Assembly (NCBI GenBank): GCA_033813635.1
Contig: JAPXRI010000021.1
Coordinates: forward strand, 1 to 45,730
Length of the DNA stretch: 45,730 bases
Direction of reading: 5' to 3'
Origin: JAPXRI01 sp033813635
Lineage (GTDB): Bacteria; Bacillota; Clostridia; Oscillospirales; QAMX01
The position numbers and the translations under genes were made by a program. Shown piece after piece: positions 25,129 through 34,110 of the stretch. Position 1 is the first letter of the stretch. Each line of letters begins with the position of its first letter. A model generated the notes under the pieces. The model searched no databases and was not told the DNA's origin. It saw only the letters and a program-made list of their open reading frames with translations.

Positions 25129-27225
25129 TCACATATTGTCCGACGACTGTTCCGTGTTTTTTCGATTTCCGACAGGTCTCCGCTTTTTCAACGCGGTTGC
25201 CCGGATCGCGCCGTCGAAGAGCAAAAGCAGCGCCGGCAGCACGCATACGACCATCAGGAACGACAATAGCGTACCCCTCCCGAGAAGGACGCCCAGCTCG
25301 GAGATTATACGGTTCGACGAGGCCGCCGCGAGAATGAATCCCGCCGACGAGAGTATCACCGCCGATATCAGTATCGAGATAAGATTGTCGCCGAGCGCCT
25401 TCGCGATCGCTTCCTTTTTGGAGAGCTCCCTCCTGTTCCCTAGATACCGGTCCGTCAGCAATATCGCGTAGTCCACGGTCGAGCCGAGCTGTACGGTGCT
25501 GACCACCAGGTACCCGATAAAGCTGAACTCCCTACCCGAGAAATACGCGAACGAGAGGTTGAGCCATATCGCCGACTCGATCGTAAAAACAAGCAGGAAC
25601 GGGGCCGCCATCGATTTGTAGGTCAGCAGCAAGACGACGAATATTCCAATAATTGCGCACAGATTAACCGTCTCCGTATCTGCCGAGACGATGTTTTTCA
25701 TATCGTAGAGCGTCGCGCTCTTTCCGGCGAGGTAAAAGCCGTCGTAATACTTCTCCGCCGTGTTTTTTACCGCGCTCACCGTGTCGAAGGCCTCCGTCCC
25801 CTCCTCTTCCGTGTCGGTATAAACAATAATCCGCGCGTAATTTTCCGAATAAAACGACTTTTGCACCTCATCGCCTAAGTATTCCGGAGGAATTTCCGCG
25901 CCGACGGAAGTTGCGTAGGAGACCACGCTCTTCACATGGGGTATGCGCGCAAGCTCGCCGCAGAGTTCAGTCTCTTTGCCCGTATCGCCCTTTCCCACAA
26001 GCAGGACGAGCGCGTTGTCTTTACCGAACTCGGCCTCTATCAGGGCTTCGTCCTTTCCCGCGCGGGAGGCCTCTGCGATGCTGCCAGAGCCGTAGTTGAA
26101 AGGAACGTTTTTCTGCGCCAGATAGCAGGGGGCGGCAATAACAACGGCCGCAATCAAAAACGGGAGGCTGATTTTCGACAGCCTTCTGCCGACGCCGTTG
26201 AAATCCGGAATCAGCCTTCTGTGCTTCGTCCTGATAATCAGCTTGTAGCATGAGAGCGTCAGCGCCGGCAGCAGCACGATAACCGAGACGAAGCTCAATA
26301 CCACACCCTTGACCAGGTTTATTCCGAGATCGGGGCCGATCCTGAAACGCATGAAGGCCAGCGCAAGAAAGCCGATTACCGTTGTGGCCGCGCTGGCCGC
26401 GATAGCCGCGAGGGCTTTTTTCATCGCGCGCTTCATGGCCTCCGCGGGTTCGAAGGTCCGAAGGTATTCGTTAAAGCTGTGCAGAAGGAATATCGCATAG
26501 TCCAGCGAGACAGCGAGCTGCAGAATCGGGCTGACGGTCTGGGTTATAAAAGAGACCTCTCCGAAGATGACGTTTAAGCCCATATTGATGAGAACGGCGA
26601 TCCCTATCGCGCCGATGAACAAAAGCGGCTCGATCCACGAAGAAGTGGATAAAACCAGAATGGCGATGACCACCGGAATCAATATTGCCAGCGCTTTGAG
26701 CACTTCGGTGACCGACATCTGCTGCGATGCGGCCGTGTTGACGGCCTCACCCCCGACGGCGTTGTCCTCCCCGATCAGAGCCCTTATCGCGGCGACGGTA
26801 TCCTTTTCCCTGCCGTTTTCGATTGCGGCGCTATAGAGGGCTTTCCCGCCCTTGTAGTAATTTTCAACCAACGACCGGTCCAAAAACTCCACCGGCGTCG
26901 TGTTCAGCGTCTCCCGGCCAACAGCGTCGTCGAGCCAGGTCACCTCCGTCACCCCGTCGGTCGCGGCGAGCTGATCCTTTAACTCGAGCGCTTCCCGAAC
27001 CGTCACGTTTGAAATCATTATCCGGGCGTTTGGCATTTCATCGCCGAATTCCTCGCTCATCACACTGATAGCTACCGTGGACTGCGCGTCGGAGGGCAGA
27101 TAATCGACCATATTGTAGTTGACGGACACTTCGGGTATGAAGACAACGCTTAATGCGGCAAAAATCAGGAATACCGCAATGACTGTTTTTCTATATTTGA
27201 TAACGGCATCCGAAAATTGATTCAT
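25129..27225 (-). CDS. MMPL/RND-family transporter
   Basis: This 698-residue membrane transporter has two repeats, each with a first helix, a large extracytoplasmic loop and about five more helices. The second repeat begins after about residue 350. Features are the Asp-containing DYAIFLL near 245 and DYAILLTDR near 590, typical of proton-relay helices in MMPL/RND proteins. Substrates of the family include lipids and drugs; this one is unknown. I start it at ATG 27225, which follows GGAG by six bases. A longer open frame to 27558 runs through the promoter and tetR and is not real. It is followed 10 bases later by the heptad-repeat protein and is controlled from the divergent TetR region. Confidence 0.9.
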   Translation of the reverse strand: MNQFSDAVIKYRKTVIAVFLIFAALSVVFIPEVSVNYNMVDYLPSDAQSTVAISVMSEEFGDEMPNARIMISNVTVREALELKDQLAATDGVTEVTWLDDAVGRETLNTTPVEFLDRSLVENYYKGGKALYSAAIENGREKDTVAAIRALIGEDNAVGGEAVNTAASQQMSVTEVLKALAILIPVVIAILVLSTSSWIEPLLFIGAIGIAVLINMGLNVIFGEVSFITQTVSPILQLAVSLDYAIFLLHSFNEYLRTFEPAEAMKRAMKKALAAIAASAATTVIGFLALAFMRFRIGPDLGINLVKGVVLSFVSVIVLLPALTLSCYKLIIRTKHRRLIPDFNGVGRRLSKISLPFLIAAVVIAAPCYLAQKNVPFNYGSGSIAEASRAGKDEALIEAEFGKDNALVLLVGKGDTGKETELCGELARIPHVKSVVSYATSVGAEIPPEYLGDEVQKSFYSENYARIIVYTDTEEEGTEAFDTVSAVKNTAEKYYDGFYLAGKSATLYDMKNIVSADTETVNLCAIIGIFVVLLLTYKSMAAPFLLVFTIESAIWLNLSFAYFSGREFSFIGYLVVSTVQLGSTVDYAILLTDRYLGNRRELSKKEAIAKALGDNLISILISAVILSSAGFILAAASSNRIISELGVLLGRGTLLSFLMVVCVLPALLLLFDGAIRATALKKRRPVGNRKNTEQSSDNM

Positions 27226-27262
27226 CCAGCACTCCACACTTCCCAATATATTAAACACAATG

Positions 27263-27291
27263 TTGACATTCATCACCGTGTATAATATAAT
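27263..27291 (+). promoter_or_regulatory. Promoter of tetR and the oxidoreductase
   Basis: On the + strand, TTGACA (27263-27268) and TATAAT (27286-27291) are 17 bases apart. Its -10 overlaps the -10 of the leftward MMPL promoter, and the operator at 27310-27340 lies just downstream of the expected start. Confidence 0.75.
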
Positions 27292-27312
27292 TAAAGCCGA
27301 TATATTAGTCAA
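27284..27312 (-). promoter_or_regulatory. Promoter of the MMPL-heptad operon
   Basis: On the minus strand, TTGACT (27307-27312) and TATATT (27284-27289) are 17 bases apart. The -35 shares three bases (27310-27312) with the inverted-repeat operator, so bound repressor should block it. Confidence 0.7.
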
Positions 27313-27340
27313 CAGACAGATATTTCGAATCTGTCTGTTG
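27310..27340. promoter_or_regulatory. Probable TetR operator, perfect 12-bp inverted repeat
   Basis: CAACAGACAGAT and ATCTGTCTGTTG flank a 7-base spacer. The repeat lies between the two divergent promoters of a locus that encodes a TetR-family protein and is placed to block both transcripts. There is no other strong palindrome in the gap. Confidence 0.8.
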
Positions 27341-27402
27341 TTAAACACAAGAAACTCTAAGTGTTTATTATTAAAAATTTGTTTACAAACCGGGGATGAA
27401 AA

Positions 27403-27993
27403 ATGAAAAACGGGACGGACGACCGGCGCGTGAAATATACCAAGGCGGCGCTGAAGGAGAGCTTCATTCATCTGTTGGAGAAAAAAGACATTTCCAAAAT
27501 AACGATAAAAGAGATCTGCGCCAACGCCGACATCAACCGGGCTACCTTTTACGCCCATTACAGCGATCAGTACGATCTGATGCGAAAGATCGAAGACGAG
27601 CTTTTAGATAATATCAGCGACTACCTCTACGAATACACCCACAAGGACCCGGCGAAAATCGACACCGTGAGAATGGTGGAGAGGATTTTTGAATATATCA
27701 AGGAAAACGCGCGACTCTGCAAGCTGCTTCTGAGCGAGCGCGGAGACCTGCATTTTCAGAAAAAAATCATGATGCTGATCTACGAGAAAAATATCGATTA
27801 TCTGACGAGCGGCGGCTTTATCAGCAAAGAGGAAGCGGAGTTTATCTACTCCTACACGATAACCGGCTGCGTCGGCGTTATTCAGCGCTGGCTGGACGAC
27901 GACATGCCCCAATCCACGCGCCTGATGGCCGAGGTCCTGGTCAAGCTGACAAACGCACTCACGATTCCGTTTATGAGCAAAAGCAAATCATAA
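27403..27993 (+). CDS. TetR/AcrR-family transcriptional regulator
   Basis: This 196-residue repressor has an N-terminal helix-turn-helix (about 10-60) with the typical ITIKEICANADINRATFYAHY core. A helical ligand and dimer domain follows. It is divergent to the MMPL-heptad operon and very likely represses it through the repeat at 27310-27340, and probably itself. The ATG at 27403 follows CCGGGG. The Gfo/Idh/MocA gene follows by 18 bases and should be co-transcribed. Confidence 0.9.
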   Translation: MKNGTDDRRVKYTKAALKESFIHLLEKKDISKITIKEICANADINRATFYAHYSDQYDLMRKIEDELLDNISDYLYEYTHKDPAKIDTVRMVERIFEYIKENARLCKLLLSERGDLHFQKKIMMLIYEKNIDYLTSGGFISKEEAEFIYSYTITGCVGVIQRWLDDDMPQSTRLMAEVLVKLTNALTIPFMSKSKS

Positions 27994-28011
27994 TATATGG
28001 AGGAATAGGTT

Positions 28012-29091
28012 ATGGCTTATCGGACGGGGATTATCGGTTACGGCGGAATGGGACGGGATTACCATTTCAAGCGGGTCTCCGAGCTTACTGACTGCGTGAA
28101 GGTCCGCGCGGTGTTCGATATTCGGGAGTCCGCCCGGCAGAGAGCGCGCGAGGACGGGCTTATCGCCTACGACAATATCGGCGCGTTTCTTTCCGACCCC
28201 GAAATTGATATTGTAGTTATCGCCACGCCTAATCATGTGCACAAAAAATACGCCGTGGCGGCGATGCGTGCGGGAAAAAATGTGATATGCGAAAAGCCGG
28301 TGACGATGAACGCCGCGGAAATGCATGAAATCCTGGACGTGAGAAACGAGACCGGAAAGCAGTTCGCCGTTCACCAGAACAGGCGGTGGGACGGCGGGTT
28401 TAGAAAGCTGAAAATCATCGTCGAGAGCGGTCTGATCGGGGAGCTGTTCTATATCAAGCACAGGGTTCACGGAACCGGCGGCGCGATCGGCGGCTGGAGA
28501 AGCGACGTTTCAAACGGCGGGGGATTTCTGATGGACTGGGGCATTCACCTGCTCGACAGAACCATCTGGCTGATGCGCCAACACAAAATCATAGAGGTCA
28601 ACGGCATCGTCAAAAAGCTGCGCTCGATGACCGACGACAACGCAATCGTCAACATCACATTCGACAACGGCTGCCGCCTTTTGGTTGAAACGATGATGTA
28701 CGCCGGGTTTCCCGAACCGCTTTTCGAGGTCCACGGTGACCGCGGCGCGTTCATTCTGAAAGACGAGGACGACGAGGGCAGAGTGCTGGTCTCCGAAATC
28801 ACCGGAGAGAAATACGTTGAAAACCTCGTCTACCGCGAGCAGGGCCCGGTGCCGATCAGGTCACGGGTCCTGCAGGAGAAATTCAGGGAAATCTCTGCGC
28901 CAGACACGAAAATTCCCAGCGACATGAAAGCCGGCAACGATTGGGTAGCGTTTTATAACAATTTTACCGCCGCCCTCGACGGCAGGGAGGACCTGATCGT
29001 CACGCCCGAGCAGAGCCTCAGGCTGATGAAGGTGATGGATATGATCAACGCGTCAGCAACGACGGGCAGGAGTATTGCGTGTTGCCTGTAA
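28012..29091 (+). CDS. Gfo/Idh/MocA-family oxidoreductase
   Basis: This 359-residue NAD(P)-dependent enzyme probably oxidises or reduces a sugar, inositol or similar polyol. The N-terminal Rossmann fold shows GIIGYGGMGRDYH at 6-18. The EKPVTMNAAEM signature near 98 holds the family Lys. A substrate domain with a beta-sheet face follows, including HLLDRTIWL near 180. GGAGG sits eight bases before the ATG. The substrate is unknown. It follows tetR closely and ends in a strong terminator. Confidence 0.88.
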   Translation: MAYRTGIIGYGGMGRDYHFKRVSELTDCVKVRAVFDIRESARQRAREDGLIAYDNIGAFLSDPEIDIVVIATPNHVHKKYAVAAMRAGKNVICEKPVTMNAAEMHEILDVRNETGKQFAVHQNRRWDGGFRKLKIIVESGLIGELFYIKHRVHGTGGAIGGWRSDVSNGGGFLMDWGIHLLDRTIWLMRQHKIIEVNGIVKKLRSMTDDNAIVNITFDNGCRLLVETMMYAGFPEPLFEVHGDRGAFILKDEDDEGRVLVSEITGEKYVENLVYREQGPVPIRSRVLQEKFREISAPDTKIPSDMKAGNDWVAFYNNFTAALDGREDLIVTPEQSLRLMKVMDMINASATTGRSIACCL

Positions 29092-29122
29092 AAAACGTGC
29101 GGCAGGCAACAAGGCTAAAAGC

Positions 29123-29166
29123 GAGACGGGACGATTCCGTAAAAATCGTCCCGTCTCTGTTTTTTT
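29123..29166 (+). terminator. Terminator after the oxidoreductase gene
   Basis: A perfect 14-bp stem (29123-29136 with 29144-29157) and a 7-base loop are followed by TGTTTTTTT on the + strand. The convergent GH38-like gene ends 41 bases further on, and the U-run suits the + strand. Confidence 0.9.
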
Positions 29167-29207
29167 GCTTATTTGCAGATATTTATCTAAGCGCTGCGCC
29201 GCATGCG

Positions 29208-31646
29208 CTATTTCTCGATCTTTAGCGTCTTGATTTCCCAGCCGTGGAGCTCAAGGTCTTTTCCGTCGGTCTCCGCGATGGTGTTCCCAAGCAGGTCCGT
29301 CTCGGCAGTGACGCGGCCGGCAAACGGCGCAAAGGAGAGCGATGCCGGGTTTCGCGAATAGTTGCACCAGCGGGCGAAAACCGCTCCGTCCTCCGGGTAG
29401 AGCGCGGTCAGCACTGCGCCGCCTCCGGCGTTTACCGCGGCAATTTCAATCGTATCGCCGAGGCCGCCGTTTCCGCGGCCGAGCGGCCGCACGAAGGCGG
29501 GGTATTCGTAGGAAAGCGCCGCCCTGTGCAAATCGGCGTCGGAAAGCCCCGCGTCGAACGGGAAAATTGCGAATTCATGGCAGTATGTGCCGCTCAGCAT
29601 GCGCGTGCCCTGTATATAGGCGTTGGAATAGGCCAGCGGCACGGAGAGGCGGTTGCCCTCGACCACCGTACACATTGCGCCTTTGTTGAAGATGGCAAGA
29701 CCCCGCGCGTTATCCCTGAGGCAGGTCCAGTAGTTGCCCTGCAGATAGGTCGGCGTCTCGAAAGGCGCGTCCCCGGCCGGCAGGTCCGCCGGGTTATAGC
29801 GGTCCTTATACCAGAAGGCGTTGGGCCGCACAAGCGATCCGTCCCAGTCGGCGATCACATACGGCAGATCCCGGACCATACGGCGGTCCTTATCAAGACA
29901 GACGTTCAGAACAAAGCGCAGTTTGTCCTCATGGATAAAGCCGTTGACAATTTGGATTTGTTCCTTGCCCAGCCCGGCGTCAAGCCCGGTGCGGCCGATA
30001 TGCTCTCCGTTGAACTCAAAGCTCACGCCGCATTCGATGCGTGCGATCCCGTCGTAAAGCCGGAGTTCAAACCGGAACGGGATGCCGCCGATCTGCCCCT
30101 GATGTACGGCGCAGGCCGAACGCGGGGATATGCCCACCGTCCAGCTCCCGCTTGAAGCGCAGTCTTTGTCCTCAATCCAGCCGCGGAAAAGCGCTCCGCC
30201 GCCGTTGTCAACGAGCCTTTTCCCTGTCGCCGCGTCATCAACGGAGACGATGCCGGCGTTGTTAAGCGCGATGCGGTATAAGGGCGATTTCAACACACCG
30301 GAGGCTTCGTCCCACGTAAAGAGGCCTTGGGACAGTGCGGGCTTGTCGTTTTTTATGCGGAAACGGCGCGCCGTCAGCGGCGGTAGGTCGGCGGCAAAAC
30401 GGACGCGGTTTCCGGCTACCTCGCAGGGCAGCTCGCGCTCCCCGTCCAGAACGCGGATATCCGAGCCGCTCCCGACGTCGGCTTCAAGCCACTGGCGCAC
30501 CGGGAACGAATGGAGGTTGACGGCCAGTATGCCCTCGCCGTCCGGCGTCTCAAAGCGGGATGCGATATAAGCCATGGAGCGCTCCGCCGCGGCTTCTGAC
30601 GCTTTCAGCGAATCCGGTATAAAGCGGTGCGCGTATTCGAGCAGACCGCAAATCGTCACGTCGTGGTGCTGCGCGACGAGAACGTTTTTCCACGCCGTCT
30701 CCAGCGCCGCCTGCTCGGAAGCGCCCCCAAGCATCACGGCCAGCGCGTTCGCCCGTTCGGCCAAGGCAACCGAAACCTCTGCCTTCCGGCAGCCGTTGAA
30801 TATTTCGTTGCCGCAGTAGCCCCAGGGCATGCGCCCGTGGAAATCGTTCGCCGTTGTAGGGAGCAGGGTCTCCGGTTCCCCGTAAAGCGCCGGGAGCTCC
30901 TCAAGCAGCACGAATTGCATGTTTTCTTTTTTCTCCACATCGGCGACAAGCTCTTCCTTGCGGAGCGTCAGGTCGTCGACCCGGGACGCGAGCAGCGGCG
31001 AGTATTTTTTAAATCTCTCGGCAAAATCCTCGAGCGAAAATTCCGAGCCGCCGGGCCAGCGGGTCAGAATCCAGTTATCCAGCGTTGTGACGAAGAAACC
31101 CTCGCCCTCGCCGTCATATGTCGGTAAAGCGGGAATGGCGGTGCCGTCGTCGCCGACCCAGGAACCCCAAGCCGCGTCGAAGGTCTTGGCGTAGCCGTAC
31201 GCCATCACGTGCGTACGCATAATGGCGGCCTGATAGCCGCAGAGCTTTAAAAGCTGCGGTAGCTGGTTGTTCAGCGCGTGCTCCGAAATCGAGTAGACGG
31301 GAGGTGTCTGCCCAAAATGCTTCAAATTCGAGCGGATGGCGTAGACGAGCTGACGTGTGTTGGACTCTTCGGAGATAAAAAGCGAAAGCGGCTGGCCGTA
31401 GGTGCTCGAGCCGATGCCGAAGCGCCCGGGGAACTTCTTCAGGGCTTCGGCAATTTTCGCGTTGATTTCCGGGTTCGTCACCGCGAACTCGTCATAGGTG
31501 AAGCTCTCGTAGTCCAGCCCGATTTTGAATTTCGGGTATTTCTCGAGCCATTCGATCGCCTGGCCGAGCTGCGGCGAGACTTTGTCACCCCATAAAACAA
31601 AACCGCCGTGGTCGTAGGTCAGTATGTACAGGTTTTTCTCAGACAT
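29208..31646 (-). CDS. GH38-like protein without canonical catalytic residues
   Basis: This 812-residue protein has the GH38 alpha-mannosidase layout: an N-terminal barrel (about 1-300), a helical region with AQHHDVT (aligning with the QFHD zinc motif of GH38), and a beta-rich C-terminal half. Against the intact GH38 at 37710-40181, the NAHIDP motif is replaced (LTYDHGG at 9-15), so the zinc His and Asp are missing. The nucleophile Asp in DSFGHNGNLP aligns with Ser121 in SEHALNNQLP. The QLPQLL stretch aligns cleanly, so the register is sound. It may be an inactive or reassigned enzyme, or a mannosidase-fold binding protein. No signal peptide; cytoplasmic. A promoter lies at 31680-31708, and AAGGGA sits about nine bases before the ATG. 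Confidence 0.7.
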   Translation of the reverse strand: MSEKNLYILTYDHGGFVLWGDKVSPQLGQAIEWLEKYPKFKIGLDYESFTYDEFAVTNPEINAKIAEALKKFPGRFGIGSSTYGQPLSLFISEESNTRQLVYAIRSNLKHFGQTPPVYSISEHALNNQLPQLLKLCGYQAAIMRTHVMAYGYAKTFDAAWGSWVGDDGTAIPALPTYDGEGEGFFVTTLDNWILTRWPGGSEFSLEDFAERFKKYSPLLASRVDDLTLRKEELVADVEKKENMQFVLLEELPALYGEPETLLPTTANDFHGRMPWGYCGNEIFNGCRKAEVSVALAERANALAVMLGGASEQAALETAWKNVLVAQHHDVTICGLLEYAHRFIPDSLKASEAAAERSMAYIASRFETPDGEGILAVNLHSFPVRQWLEADVGSGSDIRVLDGERELPCEVAGNRVRFAADLPPLTARRFRIKNDKPALSQGLFTWDEASGVLKSPLYRIALNNAGIVSVDDAATGKRLVDNGGGALFRGWIEDKDCASSGSWTVGISPRSACAVHQGQIGGIPFRFELRLYDGIARIECGVSFEFNGEHIGRTGLDAGLGKEQIQIVNGFIHEDKLRFVLNVCLDKDRRMVRDLPYVIADWDGSLVRPNAFWYKDRYNPADLPAGDAPFETPTYLQGNYWTCLRDNARGLAIFNKGAMCTVVEGNRLSVPLAYSNAYIQGTRMLSGTYCHEFAIFPFDAGLSDADLHRAALSYEYPAFVRPLGRGNGGLGDTIEIAAVNAGGGAVLTALYPEDGAVFARWCNYSRNPASLSFAPFAGRVTAETDLLGNTIAETDGKDLELHGWEIKTLKIEK

Positions 31647-31679
31647 AGGTCAATTTCCCTTCGTATCGCAGGTTTTATT

Positions 31680-31708
31680 ATCATACGCTCCTTATCTTAA
31701 CATAACAA
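31680..31708 (-). promoter_or_regulatory. Promoter of the GH38-like gene
   Basis: On the minus strand, TTGTTA (31703-31708) and TATGAT (31680-31685) are 17 bases apart, about 35 bases before the start codon. Confidence 0.55.
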
Positions 31709-31754
31709 AGACGCTTGTTTCAACACCAATCTTCATATTATGCAAATACAGACG

Positions 31755-32816
31755 CTATTCCAATCCCTCCATCACCGTTTTTTCGAACTCCCGCGCGGTG
31801 GCGGCGCCGCTGCCGCCGTCGTACAGCGAGTTTTTCATGTAGACCGCATAGAGGTCCAGAGACGGATCCACCCAAAAATGCGTGCCATAGGCGCCGCTCC
31901 AGCCGAAGCAGCCGTCCGGCAAAAACCGGTCGTTTTTTACGACGCGCACGCCGAGCCCCCAGCCCGGCCAGTGCTCCGCGCGCATAAGGGCGACGCTTTC
32001 GGGCTTTAAAAGCCCCTCTCCCCCGCGGCGCAGCATATCCGCAAATTTCGCGTAATCATCAATAGTGCCGGCAAGCCCGCCGCCCGCTGAAAAATACGTG
32101 TCCGGAAAATCCCCCATCGTTCCGCGAAATTCCGCGGTGTAAGGGTTTCCTTGCGCGTCCAGCGCGTGTACGGGCGTCAGGCGTGCGCAGCGCTCCGGTC
32201 TAAGCGAAAAGCCGGTGTCGGTCATGCCCAGAGGCATAAACACGTTATTCTTAAGGTATTCGTCGTAGGGCATCCCCGAAGTCAGCTCCACAATCCTCGC
32301 GGCGACATCGAATGCGGCGAGCGGGCTGTAGCTGTCCTTCGTAAACGGCTCAAAGGCCAGAAGCGTTTCGGGATAGTAGTCAACCGCCTCTTTCAGCGTC
32401 GTCCTGTGGGCGTTTGCTTCCGGGAAGCACTGCTCTCCCATCTCGCCGCAGAGAAGCCCCGACGTATGGGTCAGCAGGTGGAGAATTTTAATATCGTTTT
32501 TTGCGACATGGTCCGGCACAGGGCGGCCGTTCTCGAGTCTGCCGACGGCCATCCCGGCATAGGAGGGCAGAAATCTTTTCACCGGGTCGTCAAGACAAAT
32601 CCGCCCCCGCTCTGCCTCGAGCAGGACCGCCGCGGCGGTAACCGGCTTCGTCATTGACGCCAGCCGAAAAAGCGCTCCCCCCTTAACTCCGATATCGGCA
32701 CTGAGCAGCGTTCTGCCCCCTCTCGCGACATGGACTCCCGCGCCGAAGAGCTTCCCCTCCGCGATGTCTCTCTCTATCAGCGTGCGCACCGATTTTTCAA
32801 GCCCGGACGAAGCCAT
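31755..32816 (-). CDS. Serine hydrolase of the class C beta-lactamase/EstB type
   Basis: This 353-residue protein has the SxxK motif SMTK at 54-57, the tyrosine motif at 163 (YSP where YxN is usual), and GAYGTHFWVDP near 315, as in EstB-like esterases. The LTHTSGLL stretch is also family-typical. Likely activity is esterase or peptidase; beta-lactam hydrolysis is possible but less likely. No signal peptide is seen, so it is probably cytoplasmic. It follows the alkD-like gene by 24 bases in the same run. Confidence 0.85.
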   Translation of the reverse strand: MASSGLEKSVRTLIERDIAEGKLFGAGVHVARGGRTLLSADIGVKGGALFRLASMTKPVTAAAVLLEAERGRICLDDPVKRFLPSYAGMAVGRLENGRPVPDHVAKNDIKILHLLTHTSGLLCGEMGEQCFPEANAHRTTLKEAVDYYPETLLAFEPFTKDSYSPLAAFDVAARIVELTSGMPYDEYLKNNVFMPLGMTDTGFSLRPERCARLTPVHALDAQGNPYTAEFRGTMGDFPDTYFSAGGGLAGTIDDYAKFADMLRRGGEGLLKPESVALMRAEHWPGWGLGVRVVKNDRFLPDGCFGWSGAYGTHFWVDPSLDLYAVYMKNSLYDGGSGAATAREFEKTVMEGLE

Positions 32817-32840
32817 ATTACCACTCCTTTCCCTTAATAA

Positions 32841-33533
32841 TCATTTTACCTTAAGCGTACGCAGGTACGCTTTCCGCTCCTCGGTAATCCGGTAGCTTTC
32901 AATCGCCTTCTGTATCGCCTTGTTGTGCGTCCAGACGTCCAGCCGCCGTTCCAGGATAAAGGACAGCGCGGCGTCGTATTGCTTATACAGCGCCGTCGCG
33001 AAATACCAGGCGATCATCATGTTGACGTAGTATTCCTCCGACCTAACGCCGGCGACCAGCTCGGCATACTCCGGCTTGAAATTCTCGTCCAGATAAAAGC
33101 GCATCAACATGCCGATACCGAAGCGGACGGTATATGTACGGCCGGATTTCAGCCATTCGCCGATCTTTTCAAGCAGCTCGGGCAGGTGGTTCTTGAACGC
33201 CTTCGGACACATCAGGTCGCAGGTCGCCCAGTTGTCCACATACGGCAGGAAAGCGTCTATTGCCGCAACCGCCCTGTCGTAGTCTGCGATATGCTCTATC
33301 AGAAAACCGTGCAGGTTATCTTCCTCATAGTATTTGTGCGGAAGTATTTTGAGAAACTCCTCCGACTCCGGCTCTCTCGAAAACGATTTCGCCAGCTTTC
33401 GCAGTTCCGGCGTCCGGACGCCGATGACTCTTTCCCTGTCCACCGTCGGCATCAGTTTGCACTGGAAATCCCGGTATTCCCTATCCTGAAGGGTAAAAAG
33501 GCGTGCCTGTATCGTCTTTTCCACACCGCTCAT
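32841..33533 (-). CDS. AlkD-like DNA alkylation repair protein
   Basis: AlkD is a HEAT-repeat glycosylase that excises N3- and N7-alkylpurines without base flipping. The 230-residue protein is all helical, and Trp102, Asp106 and Arg137 (NWATCD and TVRFGIG) match the family's active-site spacing. The NWATCD form differs from the Bacillus cereus WDLVD-type sequence, so substrate range may differ. It follows the NUDIX gene by 57 bases, a sensible pairing for repair of damaged bases. Confidence 0.85.
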   Translation of the reverse strand: MSGVEKTIQARLFTLQDREYRDFQCKLMPTVDRERVIGVRTPELRKLAKSFSREPESEEFLKILPHKYYEEDNLHGFLIEHIADYDRAVAAIDAFLPYVDNWATCDLMCPKAFKNHLPELLEKIGEWLKSGRTYTVRFGIGMLMRFYLDENFKPEYAELVAGVRSEEYYVNMMIAWYFATALYKQYDAALSFILERRLDVWTHNKAIQKAIESYRITEERKAYLRTLKVK

Positions 33534-33590
33534 ATCACGCTCTCCTTTGGCTCGTCCCGTTTCACACGTCCGGACGCGACGGCTTTGATA

Positions 33591-33986
33591 TTACTTTTCC
33601 CGCATCAGAAGGTTCAGTATCTCCTCGTCTGCCGGACAGAATTTATACTGCGGGATCTCCGCCGGCGTTATCCACCTGATATCCTTATGCTCCAGCTTCG
33701 TCGGTACGCCTTTTGCGATTGCCGCGTTGAACAGCGTCAGGCGGACCGTGATATCCGGGTACGCATACGTAACAACCGTGAACACGCTTCCGACCGAGAG
33801 AGTGACGCCCAGCTCCTCGCGGCACTCGCGAATCAGGGCCTGCTCCTTTGTCTCCCCGGGCTCCACCTTTCCGCCGACAAACTCCCACAGAAGTCCCCGC
33901 GTCTTGCCCGCCGGACGTTGGCAGATCATAAACTTTCTTTCGCCGCCGGTATTATCCCATATCAGAGCGGCTGCAACTTCGGTCAT
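33591..33986 (-). CDS. NUDIX hydrolase, MutT-like
   Basis: The 131-residue protein has a complete Nudix box at 39-61, starting GKVEPGE and ending REELGV. This suits nucleotide pool sanitation such as 8-oxo-dGTP hydrolysis, though the substrate is not proven. AGAGG lies before the ATG. It heads the operon with the AlkD-like and serine hydrolase genes. Confidence 0.88.
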   Translation of the reverse strand: MTEVAAALIWDNTGGERKFMICQRPAGKTRGLLWEFVGGKVEPGETKEQALIRECREELGVTLSVGSVFTVVTYAYPDITVRLTLFNAAIAKGVPTKLEHKDIRWITPAEIPQYKFCPADEEILNLLMREK

Positions 33987-34024
33987 AGGCTAATCCTCTT
34001 ATCCTTTTTTCGTTGGCTGTTTCA

Positions 34025-34033
34025 ATTATACCA
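34025..34033 (-). promoter_or_regulatory. Extended -10 promoter of the NUDIX operon
   Basis: TGG-TATAAT on the minus strand, about 40 bases before the NUDIX start. No good -35 is seen. Confidence 0.55.
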
Positions 34034-34110
34034 CGCTTTTTCTCTCGTGAATATACAATATCCGCCCCTGATACTACCATAGGAAAGGGGTGGAAACACG
34101 CACCGGGCGC

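Noticed and set aside
27226..27558. N-terminal extension of the MMPL transporter
   Set aside because: It runs through two promoters and the operator and overlaps tetR; ATG 27225 has a good ribosome site and begins at the first membrane helix.
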